A stretch of 64,000 nucleotides of DNA from NCBI GenBank assembly GCA_028671895.1, contig CM053796.1:36764860-36828859 (forward strand), written 5' to 3'. The stretch's first letter is position 1. Each line of letters opens with the position of its first letter. This stretch comes from Oenanthe sinensis (Eukaryota > Streptophyta > Magnoliopsida > Apiales > Apiaceae). Below the pieces are notes generated by a model. It was not told the DNA's origin. It saw only the letters and a list, made by a program, of their open reading frames with translations, and did no database searches. Below, piece by piece: positions 1-11,570 of this stretch. The translations under genes and the position numbers were made by a program.

Positions 1-1959
1 TAGTATGTAACTAAATAGTTAATAAAATTTAATATTTAGAATAAAATTTATAATAATGAGAAAAACATATTTCATTAAATTTTTTATAAAAGTATACTAA
101 ATACATAAAATAAAAAGTACATTAAATGCATAAAATAAGAATTACAATACAAAAAATGACGAGATAAACATAAATTTTGTTTTAATTGGACAAATTATTT
201 ATGTTTCCTCCAAGATAATCAAAATAGTATCCGTAACTATTTATATTATTTTGAGATCCTTAGCCTACATTTTCATTTCCTCGATTTTGAGGTGTTGATA
301 TTTGTTCTTTATTTATGTATATTAAAAAAAATTATATCCTTAATTTAATTAATTTGGTAAATATAATATAAATAGTTAATAATGATTAAATATTAAAGTT
401 AAGATTAGATAATTTAATATAGTATTTATGTAATATAATATCTAAATAGGAACTTGGATCGAAATTTGGATCACACATATTATAAGGTAAACTGAAAGGT
501 CAGATGCATAATTTATTTTTTATTTTTATCTAAAAATGTATTAAAAATTAATTTATTAAAATTATCTTTTCAAAGAATCTTAAAATAAATATAAAAAATT
601 TAAACTAAACCATAAATTTAAAACAAATATAATAAAATATTTTAAATATGGGTTTGATGTGCCTGAGAATAATCTCAAGCAGCACCCGCATGTTAAAATA
701 TTTTATAATATAAATATAAGGGTATTTATGTAAATGCACCGAGAAGAACATAATAATTACAAAAATGTCACTCAGAATTTATACTAGAAACTGATATAAT
801 AACCTCATGTAGCAAGCACCCTGAGGTCATCCGAGGCCCGGTTTAAATATTCTTACAAATTTTCAAATATGCTCGTCAGAAAAAGAGATCAAGATTTGAC
901 AAGTTATAGATGAAATTCGGCAATTAGGCTTTTATATCTCTTATAAATCTCAAGCATGTTTAATTTTCTATTTTTTGACTAATTAGACTTACATGTCTTA
1001 CAAATTAATATCTATCTATTCTAATAAATCTTGGATGAGCAAGAATCGAATTCAGCGAAGACAATAAATAAACCCTTGTCACTCAAGTTATCTTATAACA
1101 CTCAGGTATGTTTAAATTTAATCGGAAGGTTTTGTCTAAAAAAAATACCAAAAGAAAAACATTGCTGTTCAAAATGACACTCACAGGTCACATGTCCTGA
1201 CAAGAATAAGATGTACCGAATCAAACCTTCCAAAACCAAAATTTCGTAAAAACAATTATAATTACTTTGACTTGGTTTTATTAGCATCATCTAACGGTCC
1301 TGCCAGCCTGATTCAAGTGGCAGTAGCCTTCATTTCCTGTCAATAATAATTACATGCAAAACGCCAACAAATCACACTCCCCACGTCATCATAATTGCCC
1401 TGGACCCCACATAATGGTAATAACATCATAGATAATCCTAATAATTTAGAAATAACAACAACGAGATTTATTGTCAAAAAAAAGAACGAGATTTGATTAT
1501 TCTAAAACACTCCTCTCCTTAAAAATAATCATTTTTATTTCTCACAAACATATATATATTAAAATATAAATAATATAATTAAATTTATTATCTATTTTAA
1601 AATTTTAATTTCTATTTATTATAAAATTTTAAATTTAATAATAATTACAACTATACTTTATTTTAATGTGCCTAAAATTAAAATTATTATTTTTATAGTT
1701 AGTAAAACTATTGAATTTATTTATTTAACTTTTATTTTAGTATTAAAAGTAATTAATTAAATTTAGATAAATTTTACATTAATTTAAGATAAAGTTTATA
1801 TAAATTTAAATAAGACCCGAAATCCTAAATAACGCCCTATCCATAGCTTCACAAAATTTTAACTGTCTGGAACTCTCTCTCTTCTTCATCTATATATACA
1901 CACATATACATACACACACGTATATATAACACTGCTTTAATTACTCACATTCACTAACA
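1..1959. other. AT-rich upstream DNA, no gene seen
   Basis: No coding region is recognisable here. Around 610-705 there is an imperfect inverted repeat: an AT-rich arm plus GGGTTTGATGTGCCTGAGA faces TCTCAAGCAGCACCC and a matching AT-rich arm, which could be a decayed small MITE. The last 100 bases form the promoter and 5' leader of the downstream gene. Confidence 0.6.
1870..1959 (+). promoter_or_regulatory. probable core promoter and 5' leader of the KLCR gene
   Basis: A pyrimidine-rich CTCTCTCTCTTCTTC stretch is followed by TATATATACACACATATACATACACACACGTATATA-type low-complexity sequence ending about 30 bases before the ATG at 1960. Several TATA-like strings are present, so the exact TATA box cannot be chosen from sequence. 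Placement immediately before a confident start codon is the main support. Confidence 0.35.
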
Positions 1960-4900
1960 ATGCCGGGATTAGTGTCCGTTAAAACTCCACCGGAAGCTCA
2001 GCCGCTCCGAATCACCGTTCCCGATGAGTCCAGAAGCCAGATCCGGTCCACTCCGGACCGGTCCGAACCGGTTGTGCCAAAATCCAACTCTCCGGCTCAA
2101 CGTCGCCCTCCTTCGCCGTCGCGAGCCAAGCCGTCGCCAGATCGGAGCTCCGGCAAGAAAAAATCGCCGGAAAAGCCGTTACTTGACGAAGCTTCGCTAG
2201 ATAATCCAGATCTCGGTCCATTTCTGTTGAAGCTCGCGCGCGACACGATCGCATCTGGCGACGGGCCGACGCGCGCGTTGGACTACGCGCTGCGAGCGGC
2301 GAAGTCGTTCGAGCGATGCGCGATCGACGGCGAGCCGAATCTCGATCTCGCGATGAGCTTGCACGTAGTGGCGGCGATTTATTGTAGTTTAGGGAGGTTT
2401 GAGGAGGCAATTCCGGTGTTAGAGAGGGCAATTAAGGTGCCGGAAGTGTCGAGAGGTGCGGATCACGCGCTCGCTGCTTTTTCGGGGTATATGCAGCTTG
2501 GTGATACGCATTCTATGCTTGGACAGCTTGATAAGTCAATTGATTGTTATAAAGAAGGCTTGAATATACAGATTGTTGCTTTAGGTGATACCGATCCTCG
2601 AGTTGCTGAGACTTGCAGGTATATTTTTTCGTTATTTTGGTTTCGATTTTGTCATCTTTGTTTGGATTGGAGTGAACTGAGTGTTATATTGTGACATAGA
2701 CACATAACTATGATTAGATTTAAATGCATATCACACATTTAATATTGATGCAAGTACATTGTTTTTGACTAAAACAAGGTTACGTTATAGTTTTCATATG
2801 TTATTCTGTTCCAATAGTACGAGAACCTGGAAAACATGTACTACATTTTTGTAGACTCAATTTTTTAAGCCTGAAAATTCCCAAAAACGAGTCTATACTC
2901 TATCCATAGAATAGAAAAAAGAGAGCATGTATTATGATTACATAGCATATGTGTATAGCTTTTGTATTAAGTGCATTGTATACTGTTATTCCTCTAATTT
3001 TTGTCCTACCAATTCATAGTGAGGGAATTGCTTTTGTAAAATTGAAATAAAGAGTTGAAGTAACATATGATGAGATTGTGTTGTGACATTCGAATGAGAA
3101 ATAAGTTTTATCTCTAATAGATAAATATATAGTGGAGATGATGATCTGTTTGGTCTACGTGTTTTCATGTGGATTGATATATTGGACACTATTTGCTCAA
3201 TTTAAGTTTCTTTAATGATCCATCGACTAAATCCTGTTAAAGTTAGTTCGTCTACTGGATTAGTAATGCCTATAGAGATGGTGGAATTGACTAGTTTCCA
3301 TTAAATGAACTAAATAGCAAGATTAGAATAGTCCACATTGAGACAAGGTTGAAGGATGAAGTACGGTACAATGAGATTAAATATCAAACCTAGCATATAG
3401 AGGAAAAATGACAAAAATAATAAATTTTCAACTAAAATTAACGAAGGTACCAATTTTTGGGTGTACCAGCCAATTTTAACAATTGGATACCAATTGATAC
3501 TCCTTTTATAAATGCGTATCCCAATTAATTTTTTACAATATGCATTTGTCAAATGGGTATCCCATGTGAGATACTCCTTTGACAAATGCGTATCCTCTTA
3601 GATATTAAAAAAAACTAATGGAGATACTCCCATAAGAAATGTGAAATGTGTGTCTTTAATATTTTAATAGAGATACTCCCATGAGGAATGCGTAGTCTTG
3701 AGTACCCCACTAGAAATGTGTATGCAGCTCGTTAAGGTTGGCCATTCATCTAAAGATCTTCAATTTTGTTCATGTCAGTCTAGAAAATGGTTATAATTGT
3801 TCTTCAGCCCATATATATAGCCGATTCACACTATGTTAAACGTTTGTGAAAAACTTGTTTTTGAATCCCAGTTTACAAGGAGTCAAGGACTATATTTGGT
3901 AGATGATTTGATACTTGATCTTATATTACCATACTTGATATGTAAAATTTGTTTCATAAATATTTCTAATATGTTTTTAGTTCATTTGATAGGATCCGCT
4001 CATTACACCCTTTCTATAGGTATATTAATCTCAAGTAGAAAAAGAATTGATAAGATTTAGCTCGTGGATCACGAGAGAAAAATTGTGAAAATAGTGCCCA
4101 ATGATTGTAAATCAAGATGAAAATACATAGCCTTAATAGATCATCATCTCAAATTTATATTCATCTATTAGAGATTGAAAGTATTCCTTTTTTTTTTATA
4201 TAGTATCCATACCACTTATTCAAAGCAGGAGTCTTTTAGGCTATGTGTTTGAATTTGGAATGTTAATTAATTAATAATCAGACTATTAAAAAAATACTTT
4301 CTCCATTTTTCTTCTGAATCTTCTTTGGTGATTTATGCACTAAATTCTATCATTTTTTATTTGTTTCATTGGGAATAGTAATGCCAACTGTGAGGTGAGA
4401 TTGATTAATTTCGATAAGTGAACTTAAAGCAAGACAAGCACAGTCCATGCGATTCATCTAAAGGATTAAGTACAATAAATGAGAGCATACATCAATTATC
4501 CAATGAATATAGTCCTTGTAAACATAGCTTAAAGGTAGAATTACGAATATCGAATTCCAGAAATTAGTATATTAGAAATGAGCCATGAAATTCCTTAAAA
4601 GATGTTGTCCTCATGATCACCAAGAGTAAATTCGACGATGGCTTAAAAAAAGCATACAGTGTTCTTGTTGTATAGGATGCAGAAATGAGACCGTGAGGAT
4701 GGAGTTTATGTTTAACAATATTAGTTGAAGGACAATCAACAATGGTATGGTTTCATCAGTAAACGTGTTTTTGTTACAATACAACTGCTTCGTTAATAGT
4801 ATCTTTGCCCTTCTGCCAAAAACGTTCTTTAGGCTCCTTGCCAATGTGCCCATAATGTTCTTTAGGCTCCTTGCCAATGTGACAACTTGTCTGTTTTTAT

Positions 4901-7125
4901 AAAACCGATAACAGTGTATGAAATTTTCTTCAAGTTGTTAATCTCGGTGATAAGATCATACATGCGTGTCTTAAGAGTATGGTGGCTTCCACTTTCTCAT
5001 GTAACTTGGGATATGATCGTCCTATTTTTTGTGTCAAAAGTTGAATAAGTTTGTTAATCAGTTCATAAGGTACAAAATCAGAAAATATTTTGAAGTCCTG
5101 GTGAAAGTTCGCTGCTAGAACAGAATTTCTGTCTGTGACCTGTAATAATGAGTAGGTAAGGGCATTTCTCCATGTTTCAAAGTGATTCACATGTTATTCT
5201 ACTTATTCTGGTTGAGGGTCGTCCTTTTGTTTTGGGCTTTTGTAAAGAAAGACATATTTAAAAAATAATAAATATTACATATTAATACCTCAAACTGAGT
5301 TTAAATCATTTGCTACCCTCTCGTACTGTTTATTGGCACTTTTAGGTGTACTTTCTAATATGGTGCTCTATGTATTGTAGTTAGGATTTGATCTCATTCT
5401 GCTGTATTGATATTGCAGGTACTTAGCCGAGGCTCATGTACAAGCAATGCAATTTGATGACGCAGATAAATTGTGCAAGAAAACACTTGAAATCCATCGA
5501 GAACATAGTGCACCTGCATCTCTTGAGGAAGCAGCTGACCGCCGATTGATGGCCCTCATATGCGAGGCTAAAGGAGATTATGAATCTGCTCTTGAACACC
5601 TTGTGCTTGCCAGTATGGCGATGATTGCCAATGGACAAGACAATGAAGTTGCTGCTATTGATGTCAGCATCGGCAATATCTACCTGTCCTTATCTCGCTT
5701 TGACGAAGCTGTTTTCTCCTACCAGAAGGCACTCACAGTCTTCAAATCTTCAAAGGGTGATAACCATCCTTCAGTTGCCTCTGTCTTTGTCAGGTTAGCT
5801 GATCTATACTACAAGACAGGGAAGTTACGTGAGTCCAGATCCTATTGCGAAAATGCCCTAAGAATATATGCAAAACCAGTGCCTGGAACTACGGCAGAAG
5901 AGATTGCAAGTGGAATGACAGAAATTTCTGCTATCTACGAATCTTTTAATGAACCTGAGGAGGCACTGAAGCTCTTGCAGAAGGCAATGAAACTATTGGA
6001 AGATAAAGCAGGACAACAAAGTACAATTGCAGGAATAGAAGCACGGATGGGTGTTATGTTTTACATGCTGGGAAGGTACGAAGAAGCGAGGGGCTCTTTT
6101 GAAAGTGCTGTAGCAAAACTTAGGGCCAGCGGCGAGAAGAAATCAGCCTTCTTTGGGGTTGTGCTAAATCAGATGGGTTTGGCCTGCGTGCAGCTGTTCA
6201 AAATAGGCGAGGCTGCTGAATTGTTTGAAGAAGCAAGAGGAATACTTGAACAAGAGTGCGGCCCTTGTCACCAGGATACTCTTGGTGTCTACAGCAATCT
6301 TGCAGCAACATATGATGCCATGGGAAGGTATTTATTTCAATATTGTACAACTTCGCCTAGACTTTTCTGCTAATAAAATATCTTAGAAATTTATTGTGGT
6401 GTACATTTCAAGCAACTTTCTCGCAGAATGATATGCACAACAATATGATCACCTCTACATACAAGAGCTGCAAATTTCTCTGAATTTTCATCCTGAAGAA
6501 TTGAAAACCAGATGAATATCCAAATTTTGTTTTTTTGTTCCCCCTGCCTAATTCATTTTTGTGATGTAGCATATCTTCTTTTCAAAGTGGATCATGTATA
6601 GTACTTAATGTATTTTGTGTTCTTTTTGTACAATTTTGTAGTCTAGATTCCGACTTCTTGGCCTAGTCGAAGTTTTTTAAACTATTGACATATTTAGCTA
6701 TCAGTATAGTGGTTTGTCATATGCATAAGTATGGATATGCTGCTTTGTTACATCTGATCATACCTTGTGTAGTCTTTGTTTGTTACTGTATAATTCTATA
6801 CAAATCTATGCTTTGTGCATTAGTTGATACTATATGATTATTTGCCTTTGTAGTTTTTGATATCTGAACCTCCTTTTGGAAAATTTACAGAGTTGAGGAT
6901 GCCATTGAGATATTGGAGTATGTTCTCAAGTTGAGGGAAGAAAAGCTTGGGACAGCAAATCCTGATTTTGATGACGAGAAGAAAAGGCTAGCTGAGCTCC
7001 TGAAAGAAGCAGGGAGGTCCAGAAACAAGAAAGCAAAGTCGCTGGAAAACCTCATCGATCCCACCTCTAGGAGGACAAAGAAAGAAACATCAAAGAAATG
7101 GTCTGCTTTCGGGTTTAGAAGTTGA
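1960..7125 (+). CDS. kinesin light chain-related TPR protein (KLCR/CMU family)
   Basis: Three exons, 1960-2618, 5419-6327 and 6891-7125, join in frame into about 600 aa, close to the roughly 600 aa usual for plant KLCR proteins. The N-terminus begins MPGLVSVKTPP, which I recognise from this family, followed by a Pro/Ser/Lys-rich disordered stretch (about residues 15-75). From about residue 90 onward are repeated TPR-like helices, for example LSRFDEAVFSYQKAL, LGRYEEARGSFESAV and a C-terminal DAIEILEYVLKLREEKLG. The tail is basic and ends KKWSAFGFRS. In Arabidopsis, KLCR/CMU proteins sit on cortical microtubules and hold them in place against cellulose synthase movement; that role is transferred from the family. 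All junctions are GT-AG. Intron 1 (2.8 kb) carries repeats; intron 2 is 563 bp. Which paralogue (1, 2 or 3) is not decided. Confidence 0.93.
3111..4180. repeat. segment bounded by inverted repeats in KLCR intron 1
   Basis: A segment at 3111-3155 with TCTCTAATAGATAAATATA and GAGATGATGATCTG reappears inverted at 4136-4176 (AGATCATCATCTC, then CATCTATTAGAGA). In between, short phrases of the type GATACTCC with ATGCGTATCC recur at 3500-3720. The arrangement could be a decayed non-autonomous DNA element of about 1.07 kb. I found no clear target-site duplication. Around 3258-3382 and 4376-4490 there are also related direct copies, so a local duplication and inversion is the alternative. Confidence 0.35.
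4617..5190 (-). other. unidentified coding-like remnant in KLCR intron 1
   Basis: On the minus strand, 4930-5190 gives an uninterrupted 86-codon reading with ordinary amino-acid composition (HQDFKIFSDFVPYELINKL and LLTQKIGRSYPKLHEKVEA), unlike the surrounding AT-rich junk. A second frame at 4617-4877 contains a doubled LARSLKN phrase that comes from a 33-bp tandem repeat. I do not recognise the family. It may be a fragment of a retroposed gene or chance. Confidence 0.25.
4825..4881. repeat. 33-bp tandem repeat, two copies
   Basis: The 24-base string TTCTTTAGGCTCCTTGCC plus AATGTG occurs at 4825-4848 and again at 4858-4881, a period of 33 bases, inside KLCR intron 1. Confidence 0.8.
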
Positions 7126-8724
7126 AAGAAATAAGAATTCGGTAAGCAGTCGGCATCTTAAAAGAAAAAAAGAAAGAAAAAAGATCTCTGTTTCTTCATT
7201 GATTAATGTCTAATTTCCCACACATGTTATGTAATATAGAAGATCATGTATATAGGAATTATCATCTTATTTGGCTTTGTTTTCTGTTTCTTGGGCTTTT
7301 AGGTTTCCTCTTGAGTTTTAAATTTATTTGATTGTATTATTGAATTTCTACTTTGTGACCTTAAAGATGTTCCAGTGTTCACGCATTACTTTCGAGTGAT
7401 CTTATATATTATATGAAGCTACTTGGATAAATGATTACTGTAGTATTAAATAATCATGAAGGATATAAATTTGTCCAGAACTACCTAGAAGAAAGTTGCA
7501 AAAAACACTTTTACTATGACACCAAATCATCCTATCTACACTAAATAAACGTGCTTTTAAAAAGGTTAGATATCAGTAAAGGTATTCTATTAGAAATGAC
7601 AAATGTCTATATAATCATGTTTAACATACCATCTGTTGGTTCTCTCTATGTAATGATACCACTTGTCCGTTAATCACCAAATGATCAAACTTTTAAATTA
7701 AATAATAGTATTATAATTTTATGAATGTTACCAACAGAAAGCAAGCATCATCACTTTAATTCTTGATCTTCTTGAATTGTATTGTACGTGGGCCTGAGAC
7801 AAGATTAAACAAAAGTTTAAGAAAATTCCACTTTAATAATAAGGATTGAAAAAAATGCTCAATATTAATAAGTGCACGCACCGTACAAATCTTTGTTTAT
7901 AGGAGACACAGTATAATATAATATCACCCTTAATAATTAAAAAAGAAACTTACATAAACATTTGTTATGAGTATTAACATTAAATTATTTGAAATAGCAA
8001 AAGAAAAACCTTAAATTATTAGACCCAGAGGTCATTAGCCGTTACTGTAATTACTGTATTAGTATATACCTATGTATGTCTAAATTAAACACATCACTGG
8101 TCATTATTTTAGGTCGTGGACTAGACAGAGATAGTGTTTATATTGAGGATATGATCAGCGATATATACTTGTTAATTTAAACAATACAAAACATAAGATT
8201 ATCGTTATTTATTCTCTTTCAATCTAATCAATTAAAATAAATACAAAAGCTCTTATTTTTCGCAACAATATCACAGTCGTGTCCATATTCTAATGAAAAA
8301 GTGTAAAAAGAGAAAGAATTTCAATTATCGTGTCAGATCGTCTATATCCTTCTAGAATAAGTAGAACACAATGATTCCACAGTGGTTTCGAGTTTGTTTA
8401 ATGGAAGGATAACTCATTTTACAAATTATTTATTCATTTTTAGAACAAGATTCATGGGAATTAAAAATTAAAAATGTTCTTCCCGGATGTGAGGAATATA
8501 TTCCCATATATATGTTGAACCTGATTAACATTTATAAGAGGTGTAATTTTTTTTTATTCTCGATCACTATTTAACATATATAGGTGTCACAGAACAATTA
8601 GAATCCTACTGTTTTCGGATCTTTTAATCTTGCCGGTACACATTTCTCATCATGCTGATCGATTTCTTATAATTTTTAAAAATAAATTGACTAATAATCT
8701 TACAAAGTTACATAACCATTTTAA

Positions 8725-8800
8725 GAAATTTTGGGAAGAACCCGGATCGAATCCGGGCCTGAAACGAGAGGATAAACCACTTGCATTATATCGTGCTATT
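8725..8800 (-). mobile_element. possible tRNA-derived SINE fragment
   Basis: Read on the minus strand, the segment shows GTGGTTTATCC, then CCTCTCGTTTCAGG, then CCCGGATTCGATCCGGG. The last is a good polymerase III box B (GGATTCGATCC) in a 5-bp stem, as in a tRNA T-arm. No complete tRNA cloverleaf can be built around it and I see no tail or target duplication. Confidence 0.3.
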
Positions 8801-10499
8801 TTACATTAATTGACTACTGTAATGTAAATAAGCATTTAATTTGTTTTACCCTAGCTAGCTTGTTCGTGACCTGGTGATCATGAACATAATTTGACTATAG
8901 AAAATGCAATCGTACATGTGTACATAATATATTTTGTTGATAATAATATTGAGTAATACTACGTAAAATCGGTTAGAATGATGAAACAGTGGGGTGTATA
9001 TAAAGTGGATCCCACAAAATTTGCGGTCCTGTGTTATCCAAGTAAGCTAGAGGTTTAAGAGAATAGTGGTGGTGGCAAAGTCCAATCTTGCACTTTGTGA
9101 AGAGGGATCTTGCATCCTGGTCCAGAGCGCGCTAACAGTCACTCTAACCATATTTTGCTGCTGCTCCGTAAGCAGCCATCCAGCCTTACGTAAATGAATC
9201 AACCAGCTAGTGTGTGTTTGAGGCTGTGAAATTTTTTGTGTGTCTCTGTGTTTGGAGCTGTAGGTAACGTAGATATATAAGCAGTTTCACATTAAGAACT
9301 AATCATGCACTGAGCAATTTCTCTACTAAAATTGAACTTCTAACCTCTCATTCTAGGTGGCAGAGAGTCAAGAACTCTCTCCACCTCGATTATGATATTA
9401 TATTAAGTTATCGATTTTTCTAAAATTTTAAAGATTAGAAGACTATTCTAATAAATTTGGTTCAATTTTCTATTATACAATATAGATTTGCGTGCATACA
9501 ATTGTAGTACATGGTCAAATGTTGCCTCCTCTAAAGTTGATACAGCCCAGCGTAAGCAGTCAGCCTGACGAATATCGAAGAATGCTCGAGTGCTGTATAT
9601 ATATATATATAGTAATCTAAATCTAAACAATACGTACCTAAATACATATATTTATGTATGATTTTAGGGGAAATATAGTTTGAATGAAATTTAAATTTAT
9701 ACAAATTTCTTAAAATCTGATGCAAATTTCTTAATTTCAATGATATTAATTAATATACTCTGATACACACACAGAAATGTATTAATTTAAAAGGTTAATA
9801 GTTCTTATATATAGGTCGAAACTCAACACTAGCAAAGATGTTTTGATCAACTCATGCACCAGCTGATCGAGTAAATATAGGAATATAGAAAATATACTTA
9901 TATGATATACAATTAACACTGCGAAACGCATGCGTATTTGGTGCACCAATTTCACATCCATGCCATGACTAACCGGCCTTGCCACAACCCCAATAAAGTG
10001 ATAAACCTATCTACCTATATATATTCCCAGACAACCATTCGCATTTATATATATATACCTTCATTCATTATACCTACTTAATCAATTCATATTTGGACAA
10101 CTAATTAACAAATCTTGAGTAATTAAGTCGTTTTCGTCTAGGTAATACCAGTATATGGTAATGTTATGGGCATATATATATATGATCATATCGCTAGTGG
10201 CGTTTCTTTTCTATATAATTCTGTATGATTAATTTAGATGACAAAAATTATCGAAAAGTTGTCTATCTACTACAAGTAATTATGTCTATATACGGGTCGC
10301 CGTCTATATCATCTAATTCCTTGTTATAAGTTGAATTAACTCTAATCAAATTTTCAAAGATTTTAATCTGAAAGATCGTTGACTCGTTTGACCAACTGGC
10401 CGTGCATGTCATGTGTGTCGGTTCATGGTGATAAGTCATGGATACGAGTCAAACTCATAAGCTACTTAAATGAACAAACATCACCATAGTTTTTAACTT

Positions 10500-10725
10500 A
10501 TGAATAATTTTACTCTTCTTAGAAAATAAAATTTATGACTAAATTTATTCATGCGATTAAATATATATTTCTGACAAATATGAAACTTGCGATTAAGTGT
10601 AACTTTCTGATTAAAATTGAACTTTTCACTCGAATATTTATGACATTTTTTCCTATTATAAATAGATCATTTATGACAAATCCTTTATAAAAAGTTTGTC
10701 GTAAATGACCTGTATTGATATAGTG
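10500..10725 (-). mobile_element. possible CACTA transposon terminus
   Basis: On the minus strand the sequence begins CACTATATCAATACAGGTC at 10725 and continues with GACAAAC and GACAAATC-type short repeats (TTTACGACAAAC, GATTTGTCATAAATGA), the look of a CACTA-superfamily end with subterminal repeats. I could not find the opposite end or a 3-bp target duplication, so this may be a solo, decayed end. Confidence 0.35.
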
Positions 10726-11570
10726 GATGATGAATTTTTACCTTTCAACTTAAACTAAGCCTGGCAGAATAACGAGTCCTCTACTTGAATGAAACTAAAA
10801 TCCAAGACCTCCCACAGCAATATTGAAGAGAATTGGATAACTCTGATCACTAGGACTGCAGCAAAATCAATTACAATCCCAGCTCCAGCTGCAATGAAAT
10901 TCAATGTTAATGGATAAGTTTGGCTTAAATTGAGTGTCCATGGATAAGTTTGACTTAAATCGAGAGTGTCAATAGATATATACACTATCCACTCCATAAA
11001 TTACATATATGCCAGTAGTGCTTGGCTTTTAAAATTATATTTTCTGAAAATCAAGCTGTAAAATACACTTATACTTGAGATTCTATCTTTTGTTTCATAA
11101 TGCATCGACAATTTTAAATAATTTATAATCTGAAAAATCAGAACCATAGAGGTTGGTATGGGGATTCATGCACATCACCTAACTAGGGTTTTGAGAACCT
11201 TGAAGCTTGTGCCACTTCCAGCAAGAAAACCCTGTCTTAATTTCTCTCTGTCCTCATTTAACCTACCCCTATCTCTCTCTTACACATCTTTCTACAAGTA
11301 TTCCTCACTGTCCAATACAATTTAAGCAAGTATGTAATGCTTATTTCTTAGAGATAATCACAAAACGAACCTCTTGGTTCCTTCCTACCTCCCGGCCCTT
11401 GACCCTTTTATATATATATCACTCTTTCTCCATTTCCTTTTTCCCATATAACAACCTCGCTTTCACCTTGCTTATTCTAGCTCATTATCTACCCTTCAAT
11501 TTTCTCATCTACATACATATATCATACCTTCATATCTTGTTCATAACCTCTCAATCACTTCTAACTAGCC

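Larger units (their letters stand above)
7126..11570. other. intergenic DNA between KLCR and SWEET genes
   Basis: The first few hundred bases are the 3' UTR and polyadenylation region of the KLCR gene. The rest has no reading frame I can support. It contains a possible SINE fragment near 8731-8790 and a CACTA-like terminus near 10725. The 11140-11570 part is C/T-rich with a TATA-like TTTATATATATATCACTC near 11407 and is the probable SWEET promoter and leader. Confidence 0.55.

Noticed and set aside
2012..2431. 139-codon minus-strand frame
   Set aside because: Antisense shadow of KLCR exon 1, produced by its unusually GC-rich coding sequence.
8725..8800. A tRNA gene on the minus strand
   Set aside because: Only a T-arm/box B-like stem is present; no acceptor stem, D-arm or anticodon arm can be built.
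10755..10997. 80-codon minus-strand hydrophobic frame near the SWEET gene
   Set aside because: It contains a short repeated phrase (LSQTYP) from a DNA duplication and does not match the MtN3 fold.
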